From: Daphnia carinata
Taxonomy: Eukaryota; Arthropoda; Branchiopoda; Diplostraca; Daphniidae
Length of the DNA stretch: 64,000 nt
Reading direction: 5' to 3'
NCBI RefSeq assembly: GCF_022539665.2
Contig: NC_081334.1
Coordinates: 5,302,424 to 5,366,423, forward strand
The notes under the pieces are model-generated. The model ran no database searches, was not told the DNA's origin, and was given only the letters and a program-made list of their open reading frames with translations. Position numbers and translations under genes: made by a program. Shown piece after piece: positions 1 through 12,794 of the stretch (its first letter is position 1; the number at the start of each line of letters is the position of its first letter).

Positions 1-2515
1 GTGGTAGTTTCAGATTGATGAGGGTGCCATTTTTTGGTCGGCTGTTCACGCGTCGTTCCACTACTAATCGAATGAGCCCCGACGGCCGCGTTTACTGGCG
101 CACTGTTGGATGGCTTGGCGATGATTTGGCTACTGGACGAGAGGGTCTTGACCGCGGGAACTGTCACCACCGTCGGGTTGTCTGTCGCCTTCTTTTCGGC
201 CGGCGGGGTTACAGAAACCGAGGCGGGATCCGGCGCCGTCGGACTGGACGGCGAAATAACGTGAGTCAAAATAACAGGCTCCGATTTAGAAACGGTTGCT
301 GGAGCAGTAATCTGTTTCGTGCGGCTCGCCGCCTGGAATTTGGGAGCAAAAACGGCCGGACTGGCAGGTTTGCTTGTCGTCTGCGATTGTGCGAGTTCAG
401 TCTTGGGTTGGCTTTTGGCGAGGCCAATCAAGACGGTGTTGGACGCGGCCGTCACTAAAAGCTCCTCTTTTTTCGAGACAGAGTCAACGTCATCCTTGGG
501 TGCCAACTCTTCGAGCACAACGGGTTTGTCGTTGTGAATGACAGGTGACTTTGGCTGAGGTCTGATGACGCCCACCTGCCTCGATTGGACTGAGCCTAAC
601 GAAAACGGCGACTTGTCGTCCTTCTTCTCGTCAAAGTTGAACTTGACGCTATTGCTCTCCTCACGAATGTTATCTAAGGCAGTTTTAGATATGATTTTGA
701 AGCCGTGACCACCGGCATGATTTTCCAATTCATCCTTGTTGTCAAGTTGGTCGCTAGATTCTTTACTAGTCGGGGCAGTCACGCTGGATACAAAGGCGGC
801 GGTTGGGGCAGGTTGGGCGGCGAGTTTCGCGGGAGGGGCCGTCGTCCGTTGGAGGGACGGTGCCCCGTTAGACGACGACGATTGCACTACACGTGTTTTG
901 TCGATGACAACGGCCGGTTTTGGACTCAAGACGGCCGGCTTGGGTCCAATGGGAGACGGTTTAGTTATAACAACTGGTTTGGTATCGGACGATACCAATT
1001 CAGTGATACGCGGCGTGCTCTCTGACTTTTTGCGCGCCACCGAAGAAATGCTCTTGTTGTTCACCAAGTTGACTTGATTCATTCGATGAATGTTCGATTT
1101 TTCAATCGTCTGGTTTGCAGCTGAGAGAGGCGTTCGGTTGATGCCCGGTCCGGCACTCTGAGATCGCCGAGTACTCAACACCTTGCGACCTGATCCGCTC
1201 TCGAAAATGCGCTTGACTTGGCGCACTGTATCCGGAGCTGGCAGCTCGGCGTCCTCCACATTGTAGCGAATGTTTGTGGGCAAAGTTCGGCGCGCTTTCG
1301 ACGCTCCGGGTGAGGAGGCCGTGGGAGCCGTATGGGCGGTTACGGCAGCCACGGTGCCCTTGCTCTCGTCGGTTGCGGCCACTTGATTGTCGTCTTTGTC
1401 GACGATGACAATGGCATCTTTGCCCAAGAGCAGGTGAACCGGTGTTTTGGGACTCGAGACAGTTGGGCTAGGTGGCACGGTGGCCTGGGCTTTTGAAGGC
1501 TTCGGCTGTTGCTGGGCAGAAGGCACGACAACCAAATCACTGGCAGCAACACTTCGCCATGTCGGCTGCTGTGACACGCAGTCGACGGATCGAGTCTTCT
1601 TCAAATCGCGAATCTTGACGGGGCTGGAAGAGAGGGGCCGCGGTGGTAACTTGGGTTCGGCCGTTGGAGCCGCCAAGTTTAAAGAGGCAGGCCGTTCGCT
1701 CTTGGCCCTGCCGTTGGACGAACGCACGAGAACTGCAAAATTATTGTCGTTCGACGATGGATGCGGAGGACTCGAGTCTTTGTCGAGCCAGTCTTCCAGG
1801 CTGGCGGCACGACGGAGCGACGGTCGACGGGACTCGCCGAGCGGTCTTTCACGTAACGTACGACTCAAGTACCGTGATTTGAGCTTGTTAACGATTCCCG
1901 GACCGTACTGGAGTTCTTCGTCTTCATTGTCCCGGTTGCCAGTCATGGCTTTCAAAGCGTTTAGTCCCTTGGTGGTGATTTTCGGTCGGTTGCCAACCAT
2001 GTCGACCTGCGAGGCGGTTGAGCTCTTCATTCGTGTTTCTTCTACCATGATCGTTCGCGTCCTATTGGGTTCCGACAGGCGTCGGGTGGGTGTTGTTGCC
2101 AGAGGTTGATTGTGATTGGGGGCGATGACGTGCTCGATGACACTTGCGCTGTTGGCACTGTTTGTTACACGGGCGCCAGGCAGATCAGTGAAGCGGTTGG
2201 GTGAGCGACCGCTCACCGATCGCGACTGACTGGAACTGAAAGCCTCAATGGAAGACTCTTTTCCCGCCCCTAACTGCGTTGTATTAGATAGCGGAGGCGG
2301 ATTGGAGGCGGATTCCAAACCGTGTAGAGGGCCAGCACCTTGCAATGGCCGGGCCAACATCCTGCCTTCTCCCAGCGGCTCACCTTCTACTAGCGGTTCG
2401 TAAACCGTCTGCAATGAGGCCACTAGACCTTTACTAGGGATCCGCAATCGCTCTCGCGTACGGTTTTCCAAACCAAGTGTAATGGCAGATGGTTGTCCTC
2501 TTATTCCTCTCCAAT
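1..2515 (-). CDS. Long disordered Ser/Pro/Lys-rich protein, partial (possible taperin/phostensin relative)
   Basis: A single open frame runs on the minus strand from a splice acceptor (TTATTGCAG just upstream of 2515) to the left edge with no stop, about 838 codons. Neither the true start nor the stop is in the window. The protein is low-complexity, rich in Ser, Pro, Ala, Lys and Thr, with no membrane segment. The best-conserved-looking block is near 1190-1275: RYNVEDAELPAPDTVRQVKR followed by IFESGSGRK. Other blocks are RRPSLRRAASLEDWLDKD (near 1790-1840) and SNSVKFNFDEKKDD (near 615-655). The APDTVRQVKRIFE block recalls the actin/PP1-associated taperin-phostensin family, and VKFNF is close to a PP1 RVxF-type docking motif, but this is from memory. 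It could be any cytoskeletal scaffold. Plus-strand open frames over the same bases are shadows. Confidence 0.6.
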
Positions 2516-5500
2516 CTGCAATAAGACGTTACGTTAAACAAAAAAAAATGAGTTAGTAATTAAAAAATAAACAAATAAACAAAAGAAACAAAAACAAAAT
2601 CCAGCCTACAAAAAAAAAGTATATTGCGAGTGTTAAAAACTCTCGACTGTTTTCTACAAACAGATAAAATGAGATTTTCTTTTTCTTACATTCCTAGGTT
2701 TTTTTTTTGGCGATTGAGAAATAAACAATAGAAACTCAGTTTGCGTTGTTTTTTCGATAACAGGTCATATCAGCACGTCATGGCCGTTCGCGTGACAAAC
2801 GACGAGGAAAAAATGTTGATTTACACTACTGTAACATTCCAAATTGCATCAACACTGAAAGAGAAAAAAAAAGAAAGACAACGATAGGCAGTTGAGATGA
2901 CGGGGATGTTCTAAGTTTGCCTGGCGTGACTGATCCCGTTATCATACAAGAATTATTATCCGAAAGATGGCCGCTCGTCTTGTCTGGCGCCTCCGTTCGC
3001 CCTTACGCATACCTAGTACTACCACGATAGCCGTTGGCTTCGTCATCAAGCAGATGCTACAATTCTTTTCAACATTCGGTACGGGAGTTATGCATTTCTC
3101 AAAATTAACAAAACCTCTATTGCGTAAACATCTCAGCATACGAATTATACCGTGACACAAACCGTCGGCATAATAAGTATCTTATAGATTTAAGTTACAC
3201 GAAAGGTTTCCAAGTGCTCTAATTCGATAACAACACGTCCCTGAAAGGATTCTCTCTGTCGGTTCAATACCAGCGCTAAATACAACAGCTCGAACTCCCA
3301 TTGCTGTATTGATCGGCCACTGTCGCTGCTTTCCCTTTTTGGCTCCACCGCGAGAAAATGAAAGTGAACGTACACATTACGCTATGGCACCTCGCTTTTC
3401 GTCAATATCGGAAATAAACGAAACGAGTGACGAAGAGTCCCTCAAAGTTGATAAGTTACGCCCCATAATTTAACGGGGAAATAAAGGTTAACTAAATAAC
3501 TTGATAGTTCCTTTTGTCCTATAAGAGGAAAAAAACACGCGTTCCTCTATGCAAATTCGTGAAAATGTATCATGCGGCGAACTGTACGAAAAGAAACGGT
3601 TCTGTGAGATACCTGATTGAACGTTACAAGATCCAAGTCCATTGTTTAGCCTTTTTTTACGAATCAGCTCCCGTTTCCAAGCAGGAAGACAAGAAATCTG
3701 TGCTTCTGCCTCGGTCGAGCCAATACACATATCAATACCCGCTGACTGGCCAACACAGTCGGGCGATGTTTGACATAACACTCCGTCCATTCTGATAACA
3801 CTGCGGTTTCTTTCCCTCCTTCTTACACTTCAAAACAGACGATTCACCACTTTCTGGAATGTTTCACGTAAACGAATTGAAATCTTTCTGCACACGCGGG
3901 AATAACTCCCCTTTCCAAAGTCTGAAACCAAACTGAAGGACAGCAACGGGACTTAAGCGAGTCTCAATGCAGCGCAGACGGAATGGACATTGTAAATGCA
4001 CGCATGACTGTTGCGGACAGGGCGTTCTCCCCGCGGTGTCCGTGGCGGCGGGAAGCATGGTGTCCATGAAGGCTAGGAACCTTTCGAGTGCATTGCCTCC
4101 TAAGAACGCCATGTGGGAAAGTCTTGGCTTCATAAACAAAGCTTTTACTTCACTACTTCATTACCCTTTTTTCTTTTTCTCTCTAATCACTTTTATTCGC
4201 CGTTCACAGATGTATAAAAGTTTTATATTAATTTGTGAACACTTGGTAAAATACGAACGGGCCATTGCAATCCTGAATTCGACCCTAGTATAGGCCAGGT
4301 GTCAGGAAATCTTATTTCCTTTCATATCCAGCCTTACTTGTTGTCTTGGCTCTTTAATGCATCAGCCAGGATTTTCTTTACATTCAAAAGGAGGTGGCAT
4401 CATTACATCATTACAGAAAAGCCATGCACATAAAGTAATTGTGTGCTACAGTGCTTAAAAAACTACTTGCCTGTTTAGCCTGGCTAATACGAAGGAAAAA
4501 GATTTTCTGAGTTAAAAAAAACCAAAAAAACAGCTCGACAAGCAAAAATCACCAATTGCTACTATGTTTGGCTTGCTTTAATTATTCTGGATCTTTTGTA
4601 CATGGAGGACGCTTCATTTTTTTAATGTGTGGTCCATTTGATGCAAGAAAGAAGTCAACAACCACTCTTTGACTTGATTCATCCAAGAATAACAAACATG
4701 AAACAAGCTCAAACAAACCAATCTTTGTTTCTCAATCTACCAAACGGAATAATTTAGCTGTCGGGTATCTATAAACTAAAACATATCAAACCTAACTATG
4801 CTATAATTTAAAATACGAGAACTGAAGCACTAGTCGCGCCCACCATAAAACAAGAATTCCAGTTTGCTCAAACTTAAAATTAAAATTTTTCACATGAATT
4901 TTACTTACCCAAGTTTGATGCCAAATACTATTTGTTTCACAGTACACATTCACACTGAATTTTAGGATAGAATAGAAGGCTTCTACTGGAATTTTCGTTG
5001 CACTTTTGACAGGCGAAAAGGCGCCATGACAGATGACAGGCCGTGCTGTTTTTTCCGCCCATCGGGTTAATAGTTAGCCAAGTCCAGGCGGCTGCGAGCA
5101 CAGCTAAAAGGGATTTGGATTCATCAACAATTAATTATTCCCCCTATAGCAAAACCGTCGTGTCAGTGGATGTTTTTTTTTTACTTACGGTATTCTTAGA
5201 ATCCTATTATGTGCACCGTGCTTTTTCCTATTTTTATTTATTTATTCATTTATTTCGTAATTGAGGCGTTTAAAGCATTCCTTGTAACGTCTCAGTTCTC
5301 GCAGTTAAAAGTGATTCCCACAGATGGCTGTATCTAAATTGGAAGGATGAGAAAAATTTTTTGGGTAACGGGCCGAAGGATATTATTGGCCCTCTCCTCT
5401 TCGATTTCCTATTGTGGAAGGTGAAGGAGAAATTTGTATCAGACGGGACGTGTCAAAGGGAAAAACAAAAATCATCACGAATCGCCATTTCTCTGTTTTC

Positions 5501-5532
5501 ACTATCCACTGGTGCCCACAGTCGACTTCAAA
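2516..5532. other. Intergenic / upstream intron sequence, no gene recognised
   Basis: This AT-rich stretch should hold the upstream intron(s) and 5' end of the minus-strand gene at 1-2515 and the promoter and 5' leader of the IRP gene that starts at 5533. A minus-strand frame at 3864-4139 opens with MFMKPRLSHMAFLGG and is GC-richer than its surroundings. It could be an upstream exon of the first gene, but no good donor in the right phase was found. No RNA gene or repeat was recognised. Confidence 0.4.
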
Positions 5533-8500
5533 ATGGAGAGCCGAGGTGATATTTTTAAAGATCTTGTTATCGTTCGCCCAATTATCGAAAATTCTGTTTT
5601 TCAGAAGGATCGAATCCCTACAATAATGTTAAATGTTCACTGTCTGTAAATGACAAGGAATATTATTACTTCAATCTCCGAAGCGTTGACCCAGGAAAAT
5701 ACGGTAATCAAGCTTAAGTTTTTTTTCAAGTTATGTGTCACCCTGGAACAATCTTGTTTTACATACCAAACTTCATTTATTTTCAGTATGTGTTATTAAC
5801 ATTCCATTGGTTCTTTACTCTAGATAAGTTGCCCTTTTCTATTCGTGTTTTGCTCGAATCTGGAGTTCGTAACTGTGATGGTTTTCATGTTACAAAAGAA
5901 GATGTGGAAAAAATCTATAATTGGGAGCTCCATCAAAAAAGTGAACAAGCCATAGAAGTGTCATTCAAGCCTTCAAGAGTTATTCTTCAAGATTTCACTG
6001 GGGTACCTGCCCTTGTTGATTTTGCTGCTATGAGAGATGCTGTAAATCAATTTGGAGGCAACCCTATGACTATCAACCCTATTTGCCCTGCTGATCTAGT
6101 GATTGATCATTCAGTTCAAGTTGACTTTGCACGCAGGTAAATATCTTTAATAAGACCTAGGTATCCTGAAGGTGCTATTTTGGCCTTCTGAATTGGTTTA
6201 ACTTATTTAGGGAAACATTCAATGATTTAACAGCTAAAGCATTGTTTTGGAATTTGTTTTGTACTCCATGAAAATGTGCTTTTCAATGGTTTAGCACTTA
6301 CAAATATTATTAGTGACAAAATTGAATGTTCTTGCAATGAGATTTCAGGGGCATTGTGGTGACTGCTGTGCTTTTCACATAGTTTTGGAGGGAATGTTGG
6401 TTAACTCCAATCTCCCATTGTCAAAATTACAGGAAATTTGCCCCTGAAATTCTATTGAAAACAATTGAATTTTGATTTTGTGAAGTTAACTGACACAACC
6501 AATCATGTGTGGTCACATTCAGTGCAAAAGGCACAGCAGCACCAACAGACTTCGGATCTTCGCCTACACTTCGTGTCGTAGATTTAGAAGACGCTTACGG
6601 TAGCTTGAGGTCTCACACAGCACGTCATCGCTTGCCTGTTTTCCTTAATCTGAAAGACGATTCTTCGAATATCCATCCGATCAGTGGGCGGGGCACTCCT
6701 CATCGGACTCGAGAGACGGAGCCTTCATTCAAGAACTCTTGTCATTCAATCGAACATCTACCGGCTGTTCCAAGAAATCTGAACGAAGGATCGGAATCTA
6801 GTGTCCCACGAAGACGTGTCTCGCCCGTTCGGGCTTTGTGCGGAGGCCAATGCGATGGCGTGACCTGCATGCTCTCCACAACGAGTGTCATCGAATCCCC
6901 GTGTCTTAGAGTCGAAGAAATCAAAGAAAATCTTGGTAAACGTTTGGGTTTGACAGCAATCCCGATCCCGGATCGTCTATGCCCGACTTTGATGGACCAA
7001 ATTTGCCCGTTCCATCACATTCCCTCTTTGTGGTTAGTTCCACGTTGTTCTTTTATGATATCACCTCCCGCCTCAAATGTATGTTCGTCAAAGCAGTCGA
7101 TGATCAATGGAGTCTAAAAAAAAGCGTACGTAAAAAATATCATGAACACCGAGCTTCAAGGCTGGAAAGTGTCCAGACAGATATTTGTGCGAAACTTTTC
7201 TGTTTTCCCCTTAGTTAACTGGCATGTTGTTATTAATTTCAAATATTTCTTGCGTTAAGCAGGAAAAGTTTTGATATGATGTCTAAAATTCTGTTTTTAA
7301 CGTTTTATATGACGGGAACTGATGCCTGTGTTATTAAGTTAGAAACTTCTTCTATTATTTCACATAGGTCAGATGCTTTGGATAAAAATCAAGATTTGGA
7401 GTTCGAGCGCAATAAGGAGCGTTTCGCGTTCTTGAAGGTACGTGCAGTTTTTGTTGCAAGGTTGTTCTTTTCACTCTCAAAACGTTTTCTCTCAATAGTG
7501 GGGAGCGCAGAACTTCAAAAATATGTTGGTTGTCCCTCCTGGTTCTGGAATCGTTCATCAAGTAAATTTGGAATATTTGGCTCGTGTTGTTTTTGACCAA
7601 GATGGTCTGCTCTACCCAGATTCAGTTGTCGGGACAGATTCGCACACAACAATGATTAATGGACTTGGCGTTGTAGGATGGGGAGTTGGCGGTATTGAGG
7701 CGGAAGCGGTCATGCTTGGTATTGTCAGTTGTAAAGTGAGCTTCCTACAATTTCATTTCCATATTTTTTTTTTTTTTATGTATAGGCCAAGCTATTTCAA
7801 TGGTACTCCCGAAGGTTGTTGGATATCGGATTTTCGGGCAGCTTAGTCAGTTAGCCACTTCAACTGACGTAGTCCTCACGGTACGTATTATGAAGTAAAT
7901 AATTTAACAATGCAATTGTCTAATTCATATTTTGTGTTACAGATCACGAAACATCTTCGTCAGGTTTGGTCCACATTTGTGATTGGTTTCCTGGTAACTT
8001 TTTAATAATTTGGGTGTAATACTTTGAAACAGGTTGGCGTGGTAGGAAAATTTGTAGAATTTTATGGGCCAGGCGTTACAGAACTCTCGATTGCCGATCG
8101 TACGAAATTTATTCCGTTTTATTAATTTTTTTCTTGGTTTAATATTTGGTTTATTGGGAAAATGATTTGTTTAGGTGCAACTATCAGTAACATGTGTCCT
8201 GAGTATGGAGCCACAGTTGGTTTCTTTCCGGTTGACGAGAAAACCATCGCTTATCTTAGACAAACAAGTAATTTTTTCTTTGTTATGCCTCCGCAAATTT
8301 GCACGCAAATGCCGAAACCAATTTTCCTTTTTTGTTAATTAATTTTTCTTTCTTTCTTTTTTTTAATTCTTTTTTTTTTTTTAATGTAGACCGCCCCGCT
8401 GAACAAATTGCTTACGTTGAATCGTATATGAAAGCAGCTGGCATGTTTAGGGATTTTAATAAGCACGACGAAGATCCTGTCTTTTCTGAAACGTACGAAC

Positions 8501-10759
8501 TTGACCTGAGTACAGTGGTCCCATCTCTCTCTGGTCCTAAGCGTCCCCAAGATCGAATTGCTCAATCAGATTTCAAGTTGGATTTCAACGAATGCCTGAG
8601 GAATAAGGTAGAGGCTTTTTTTTTTATTCGCGCCAAACAATTAAATTTTCATTTCAATTACGCCGATCAGGTTGGCTTCAAGGGGTTTGGCATAGCAGAA
8701 GAAAAATTGGCCACAGCCGCACCGTTTGAGTACGAAGGAGCAACGTATACCCTTCGACATGGCTCAGTGGTTATTGCTGCCATAACCAGTTGTACTAATA
8801 CATCAAATCCATCAGTAATGCTTGGTGCTGGTAAGCAAAGAATTAAAAAAAAAAATCTTTAATGCATAGAATGGATGAACAAATTTGGCTTGCGTATGCA
8901 GGACTATTAGCCAAAAAAGCTGTGGAAGCTGGATTAGAAGTGGCACCATACATAAAGACTTCGTTATCTCCCGGAAGCGGTGTCGTTACGTATTACCTTA
9001 AAGAATCGGGAGTTATTCCAGCATTGGAAAAACTCGGATTCAACATTGTCGGGGTAAAAAATGTTGATGACCTACGATACCATTGACACCCATACATGTA
9101 TTTTTTATTGTTGCAGTATGGCTGTATGACTTGTATTGGGAATAGCGGTCCGCTGCCCGACGCCGTTGTTGAAGCTATTGAAAAGAATGACCTAGTGTGC
9201 TGTGGCATACTGTCTGGAAACCGAAATTTTGAAGGCAGAATCCACCCAAATACTCGGGCTAACTATTTAGCCTCTCCTCTCTTGGTTGTAGCCTATGCCA
9301 TTGCAGGTAAATTCCGTTGTGTCCCAGAAATTTACGTGTTTTCTTAGTAGTATTTGAAAACAAAAACAGAAAACGACGAAACCAAATTTATTTCGACAAC
9401 GTTTTATTAAATCCTCAGGTACGGTAGATATCGACTTTGAAACCGAGCCGCTTGGCTATTCTGCAGATAAGAAGCCCGTCTTTTTGCGAGACATCTACCC
9501 AACCCGCAAAGAAATACAGGCTGTCGAACAACAGTTTGTGATTCCTGCAATGTTTCAACATGTCTATTCGCGCATCACGATAGGCAGTGACTCGTGGAAT
9601 AAGCTCGAATCCCCAAAATGCAATCTATATCCGTGGGATGACAATTCAACCTATATTAAGAGACCTCCATTTTTTGACAACATGACTAAAGACATTCCAG
9701 CATTAGAATCTATTAAAGAAGCCCATGTTCTACTTCTTTTAGGAGATTCAGTTACTACTGACCATATTTCACCGGCTGGCAGTATTGCACGCAATAGCCC
9801 TGCTGCTCGATATTTGGCTTCTCACGGGTAAATTAGTTTCCACTTTAGCCATCATTTGAAGGAGGCTTGTAATGTTTTCGAATTTATTTCCTTTAAAGGT
9901 TATCTCCTCGTGAATTTAATTCGTATGGGGCGCGTCGTGGAAATGACGAAATAATGGCACGTGGTACTTTTGCCAACATTCGTCTCATCAATTATTTGGT
10001 GTCAAAACCTGGTCCGAGAACCATCCACATCCCATCAGGGGAAGAAATGGACATTTTCGATGCAGCCGAGCGCTATCGTAAGGAAGGACATGATTTGATC
10101 GTAATAGCTGGAAAAGAATACGGCACTGGCTCCTCCCGAGATTGGGCAGCTAAAGGTCCCTGGAAACTTGGAGTGACAGGTATTACAACGTAGAGTTAAA
10201 TGTCTTCAACATAAAAAACGAGTTTTATTGCATTGTGATAGCGGTTATTGCCGAATCTTTTGAACGGATCCATCGATCAAATTTGGTTGGAATGGGTATC
10301 TTACCATTGCAGTTTCTTGAAGGACAAAATCCCAAAAGTCTTGGTTTGACGGGAAAAGAAAAATTTACCATCAATATTCCCCAAGATATTAAGCCAGGAC
10401 AAGTAATTGATATCCAGGTAATTTTCGTTTTTTTTTTGTGATTATTATTTATTTATTTATTATTATTTTAAAAGATACGCTCTCAATTACGATACAACAT
10501 TTTTTGTCTTAATACTAGAATAGTCGATAAGAATTGTGTGGAACATTTAGAATACTTTGTATCGATTCTTAAATTGCATTAACAGGTTGCTGAAGGTAGC
10601 AGTTTCCAGGCACAAGTGAGAATTGATACCGATGTAGAACTTGCCTATGTCAGGAACAAAGGTATGAAATAGCATAAAAATCATTAAAAATTTTGATTTT
10701 AGTATTTTCTTCTTTAACCACCAGGTATTCTGAACTATATGGTTAGAAAGCTAGCCTAA
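5533..10759 (+). CDS. IRP1 (ACO1): Iron regulatory protein 1 / cytosolic aconitase
   Basis: This is the bifunctional cytosolic protein that is an aconitase with a 4Fe-4S cluster and an IRE-binding repressor or stabiliser without it. Exons: 5533-5545, 5605-5703, 5824-6136, 7368-7437, 7499-7718, 7786-7880, 7943-7963, 8033-8099, 8175-8267, 8390-8607, 8671-8830, 8902-9053, 9117-9306, 9419-9827, 9899-10179, 10242-10417, 10586-10661, 10725-10759. All phases join and give 895 aa, against about 889 in vertebrate IRP1. The cluster cysteines are visible in [10 protein letters not shown] and [14 protein letters not shown]. Substrate/RNA-binding arginines lie in [19 protein letters not shown] and [12 protein letters not shown]. 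The end is [11 protein letters not shown]. The start, MESR joined to EGSNPY, is the only ATG whose short exon splices in phase. One exon is only 21 nt (ITKHLRQ). Intron 3 is 1.2 kb and holds a further in-frame exon, listed separately. Confidence 0.95.
6523..7032 (+). CDS. Predicted cassette exon of the IRP gene (170 codons, IRP2-like insert)
   Basis: Inside the third IRP intron lies a 510-nt segment with acceptor TCACATTCAG and donor GTG/GTTAGT. It is open throughout and symmetric (phase 2 in, phase 2 out), so inclusion or skipping both keep frame. Included, it would follow VDFAR and precede SDALDKNQ, giving a 1065-aa isoform. The encoded insert is Cys-rich: [26 protein letters not shown] and [12 protein letters not shown]. 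This is the site of the 73-residue insert of vertebrate IRP2. As I recall that protein, its insert also ends in a CPFH motif, 11 residues before KNQ, and CPFH to KNQ here is also 11 residues. By my arithmetic, a chance open frame of 170 codons has probability about 3 in 10,000. No transcript evidence is available here. Confidence 0.65.
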
Positions 10760-12794
10760 AGTGAGCTTTGCCTACAAAAGAAATATATTCTGATGAATTA
10801 TGTTGTTGGTTTTCCAATGGGGATAAATTGCTCACTTTTATTTTATTTTCTTCAGCTATTGTTATATCTATATGGTTACAATATACATGAAAAGATAATT
10901 ATCATTACAGGTCCAATGTGCAGATTCATATGCTCTTTTCACATTTGTTTTTCAAGTTTTTATAGGCATTTAATGATTTTGCGGTAACATTATACAATCG
11001 CACAGACGGCCAAAGGAAAAACCCTTCGTAAAATTTGCACAAAAACGGTTTCGTCTGCCTTTACTTGCGTTTATGAAACTTAGTAAAAACTATTTTCTAT
11101 GACAATGAGAGCAAAAGCTCGAAGGATGCACGATGCGCAGAATAGTGTTGGTAATACAAAGCCACTTCACTTGTTCTAAAGCAAACATAGCCTGCCTTTT
11201 CTTAGGGACTTTGAGTGGGTTATTCAGCTACGTTTGTAGGATTCCAAAATGAATAAAAAAATGGTATCGACGTCTGCCACTCAAAGTATCTGCAAGGAAC
11301 AATTCAATTCAGTAGACAATTCTGAAAATGGTTCAAAGTTTGCCAAGGGTAATTGTCAAAATGATCTTGCACGTGCCGTGAACGTTGTTACATGAAAGAC
11401 TACAAGTTTTGGAATACGAATATCGTGCGAGGTGGAAAAACTCAGCTTATTACTTAACATATGAATTTCTATAACGTGTCTCAGGTCATTCAATCCCCGG
11501 TTAAAGGAACAAATGATCTTTAGTATGCTTTAGAAAATCAAACGAAAGAAATTCAAGGTAAGCCAAAGAAATCAAACCTGTGTTTCCTCTTTTGTTGTTG
11601 TCGGTTGTATTAACTCGTGGAATACGGCTACTTTTTCCCAGATTGGTTAGCTTTGCACCTAGAGCCACATGTCCTCACTTCTGCGTAAGCAAAATGACGG
11701 GGATTCGTCTTGCTTGGTATGGAGTTAATATTTTCTTCTAATCTTTCGTTATTGTTTCTACTCTTACTAAATCGCTCGTTTCTACTCGGCGTGCTACTCG
11801 TTTTTTGTTTTCGCAATAATACGCTCGAATAAAACCTGCTAAGCTCTACTCTCTCCTAAACTAGACGTATAACTCTTTTCCCAACCACTAGGTTGCAGCG
11901 CTGTCTCCCTCAACTTACGTACTTTGAAAAGAAGGGAAAGGAGGTATGGTACGGAGGGAGATAGCGTTCCTTCAGGCTTTCTAGATTCACTGTACATTAG
12001 TCGCTCAGTGCGAGTAAACGTCTGACGCGTTGGGTTTGGATTTCTCGTTTTCGGTAAGTCAACATTTTTGGTGATTTATCATTTTCCTGTTTAAGATTAA
12101 GATTTATCATGCAAAACTCGTATCCTACGCAAGCAAAACGTTACGTGTAGTTCTTCTCGACAACATACGTACTGCAATGTGGTTGTGATACATGGCCATC
12201 GGACTTCCGATGGCTCCGGCAAAAAACGGTCGCCGTGGCCCAGATTTGAAAGCACATGGCCGGCTCTCGAAGTCGGCAAACTCGCCTCTCTGAAACCTCA
12301 CTCAGTTTGTTTCGTGTTTTCCACTTGTAAACGGATAGTTATTAAAAATTGTCATTCCAAATTAGCATAGACAATTTGTTTTTTTTTTCTGTTTATTCTT
12401 AATTCTCGAATTGGCGGGGAAATTTTATTGAAAGTTCGTTTGGAAGAGGTAGGGAAGGGAGATCTAAAGCGTCTAGCGAGGTTCTCATGAAAACATGGCG
12501 GGTCGGCGGGCTCATCTTGTCGCCTCGTATGAGGCCCCCCTCATCAACGACCGCGCACAGTTTAGCTAACGTCGTAGTTCGTTTAAACTTTTGAAATAAT
12601 AACGTCGTTGATTTGGTTGTGATTTACCAACAGTAATTTTTGTATTAACATTAATTATCAGAATGATTTTTTATTTTTGGTATAAAATCATTTTTTTACA
12701 ATTTCCTCTGCCCCTTAGGTTAAGCTGAATTGAAAACGTTAGATTATACAATGATTATTGTTGTTTTGAATATTATTAGATCTAGTGGGTTTCC
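10760..12794. other. Intergenic region with the UBF 5' leader
   Basis: No protein gene was recognised between the IRP stop and about 12000. A likely non-coding leader exon of the next gene ends at 12053 (TTTTCG/GTAAGT). Its partner acceptor is TATTATTAG at 12771-12779, 15 bases before the UBF start codon, so a leader intron of about 726 bp is inferred. Sequence around 11990-12040 is the probable promoter and transcription start. The small open frames at 12097-12370 lie inside that intron and show no family resemblance. Confidence 0.4.

Noticed and set aside
15-2109. Plus-strand open frames opposite the first gene (up to 220 codons)
   Set aside because: The minus strand is open across the whole 2.5 kb with a clean splice acceptor and sensible protein composition. 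The plus-strand frames are Arg/Ser-rich shadows.
3864-4139. First coding exon of the minus-strand gene at 1-2515
   Set aside because: The frame is open and GC-richer, but no convincing donor in the needed phase was found and no homology was recognised.
5150-5190. Possible iron-responsive element (CAGTGG loop) upstream of IRP
   Set aside because: The five bases before the loop do not pair with those after it, and no bulged C is in place.
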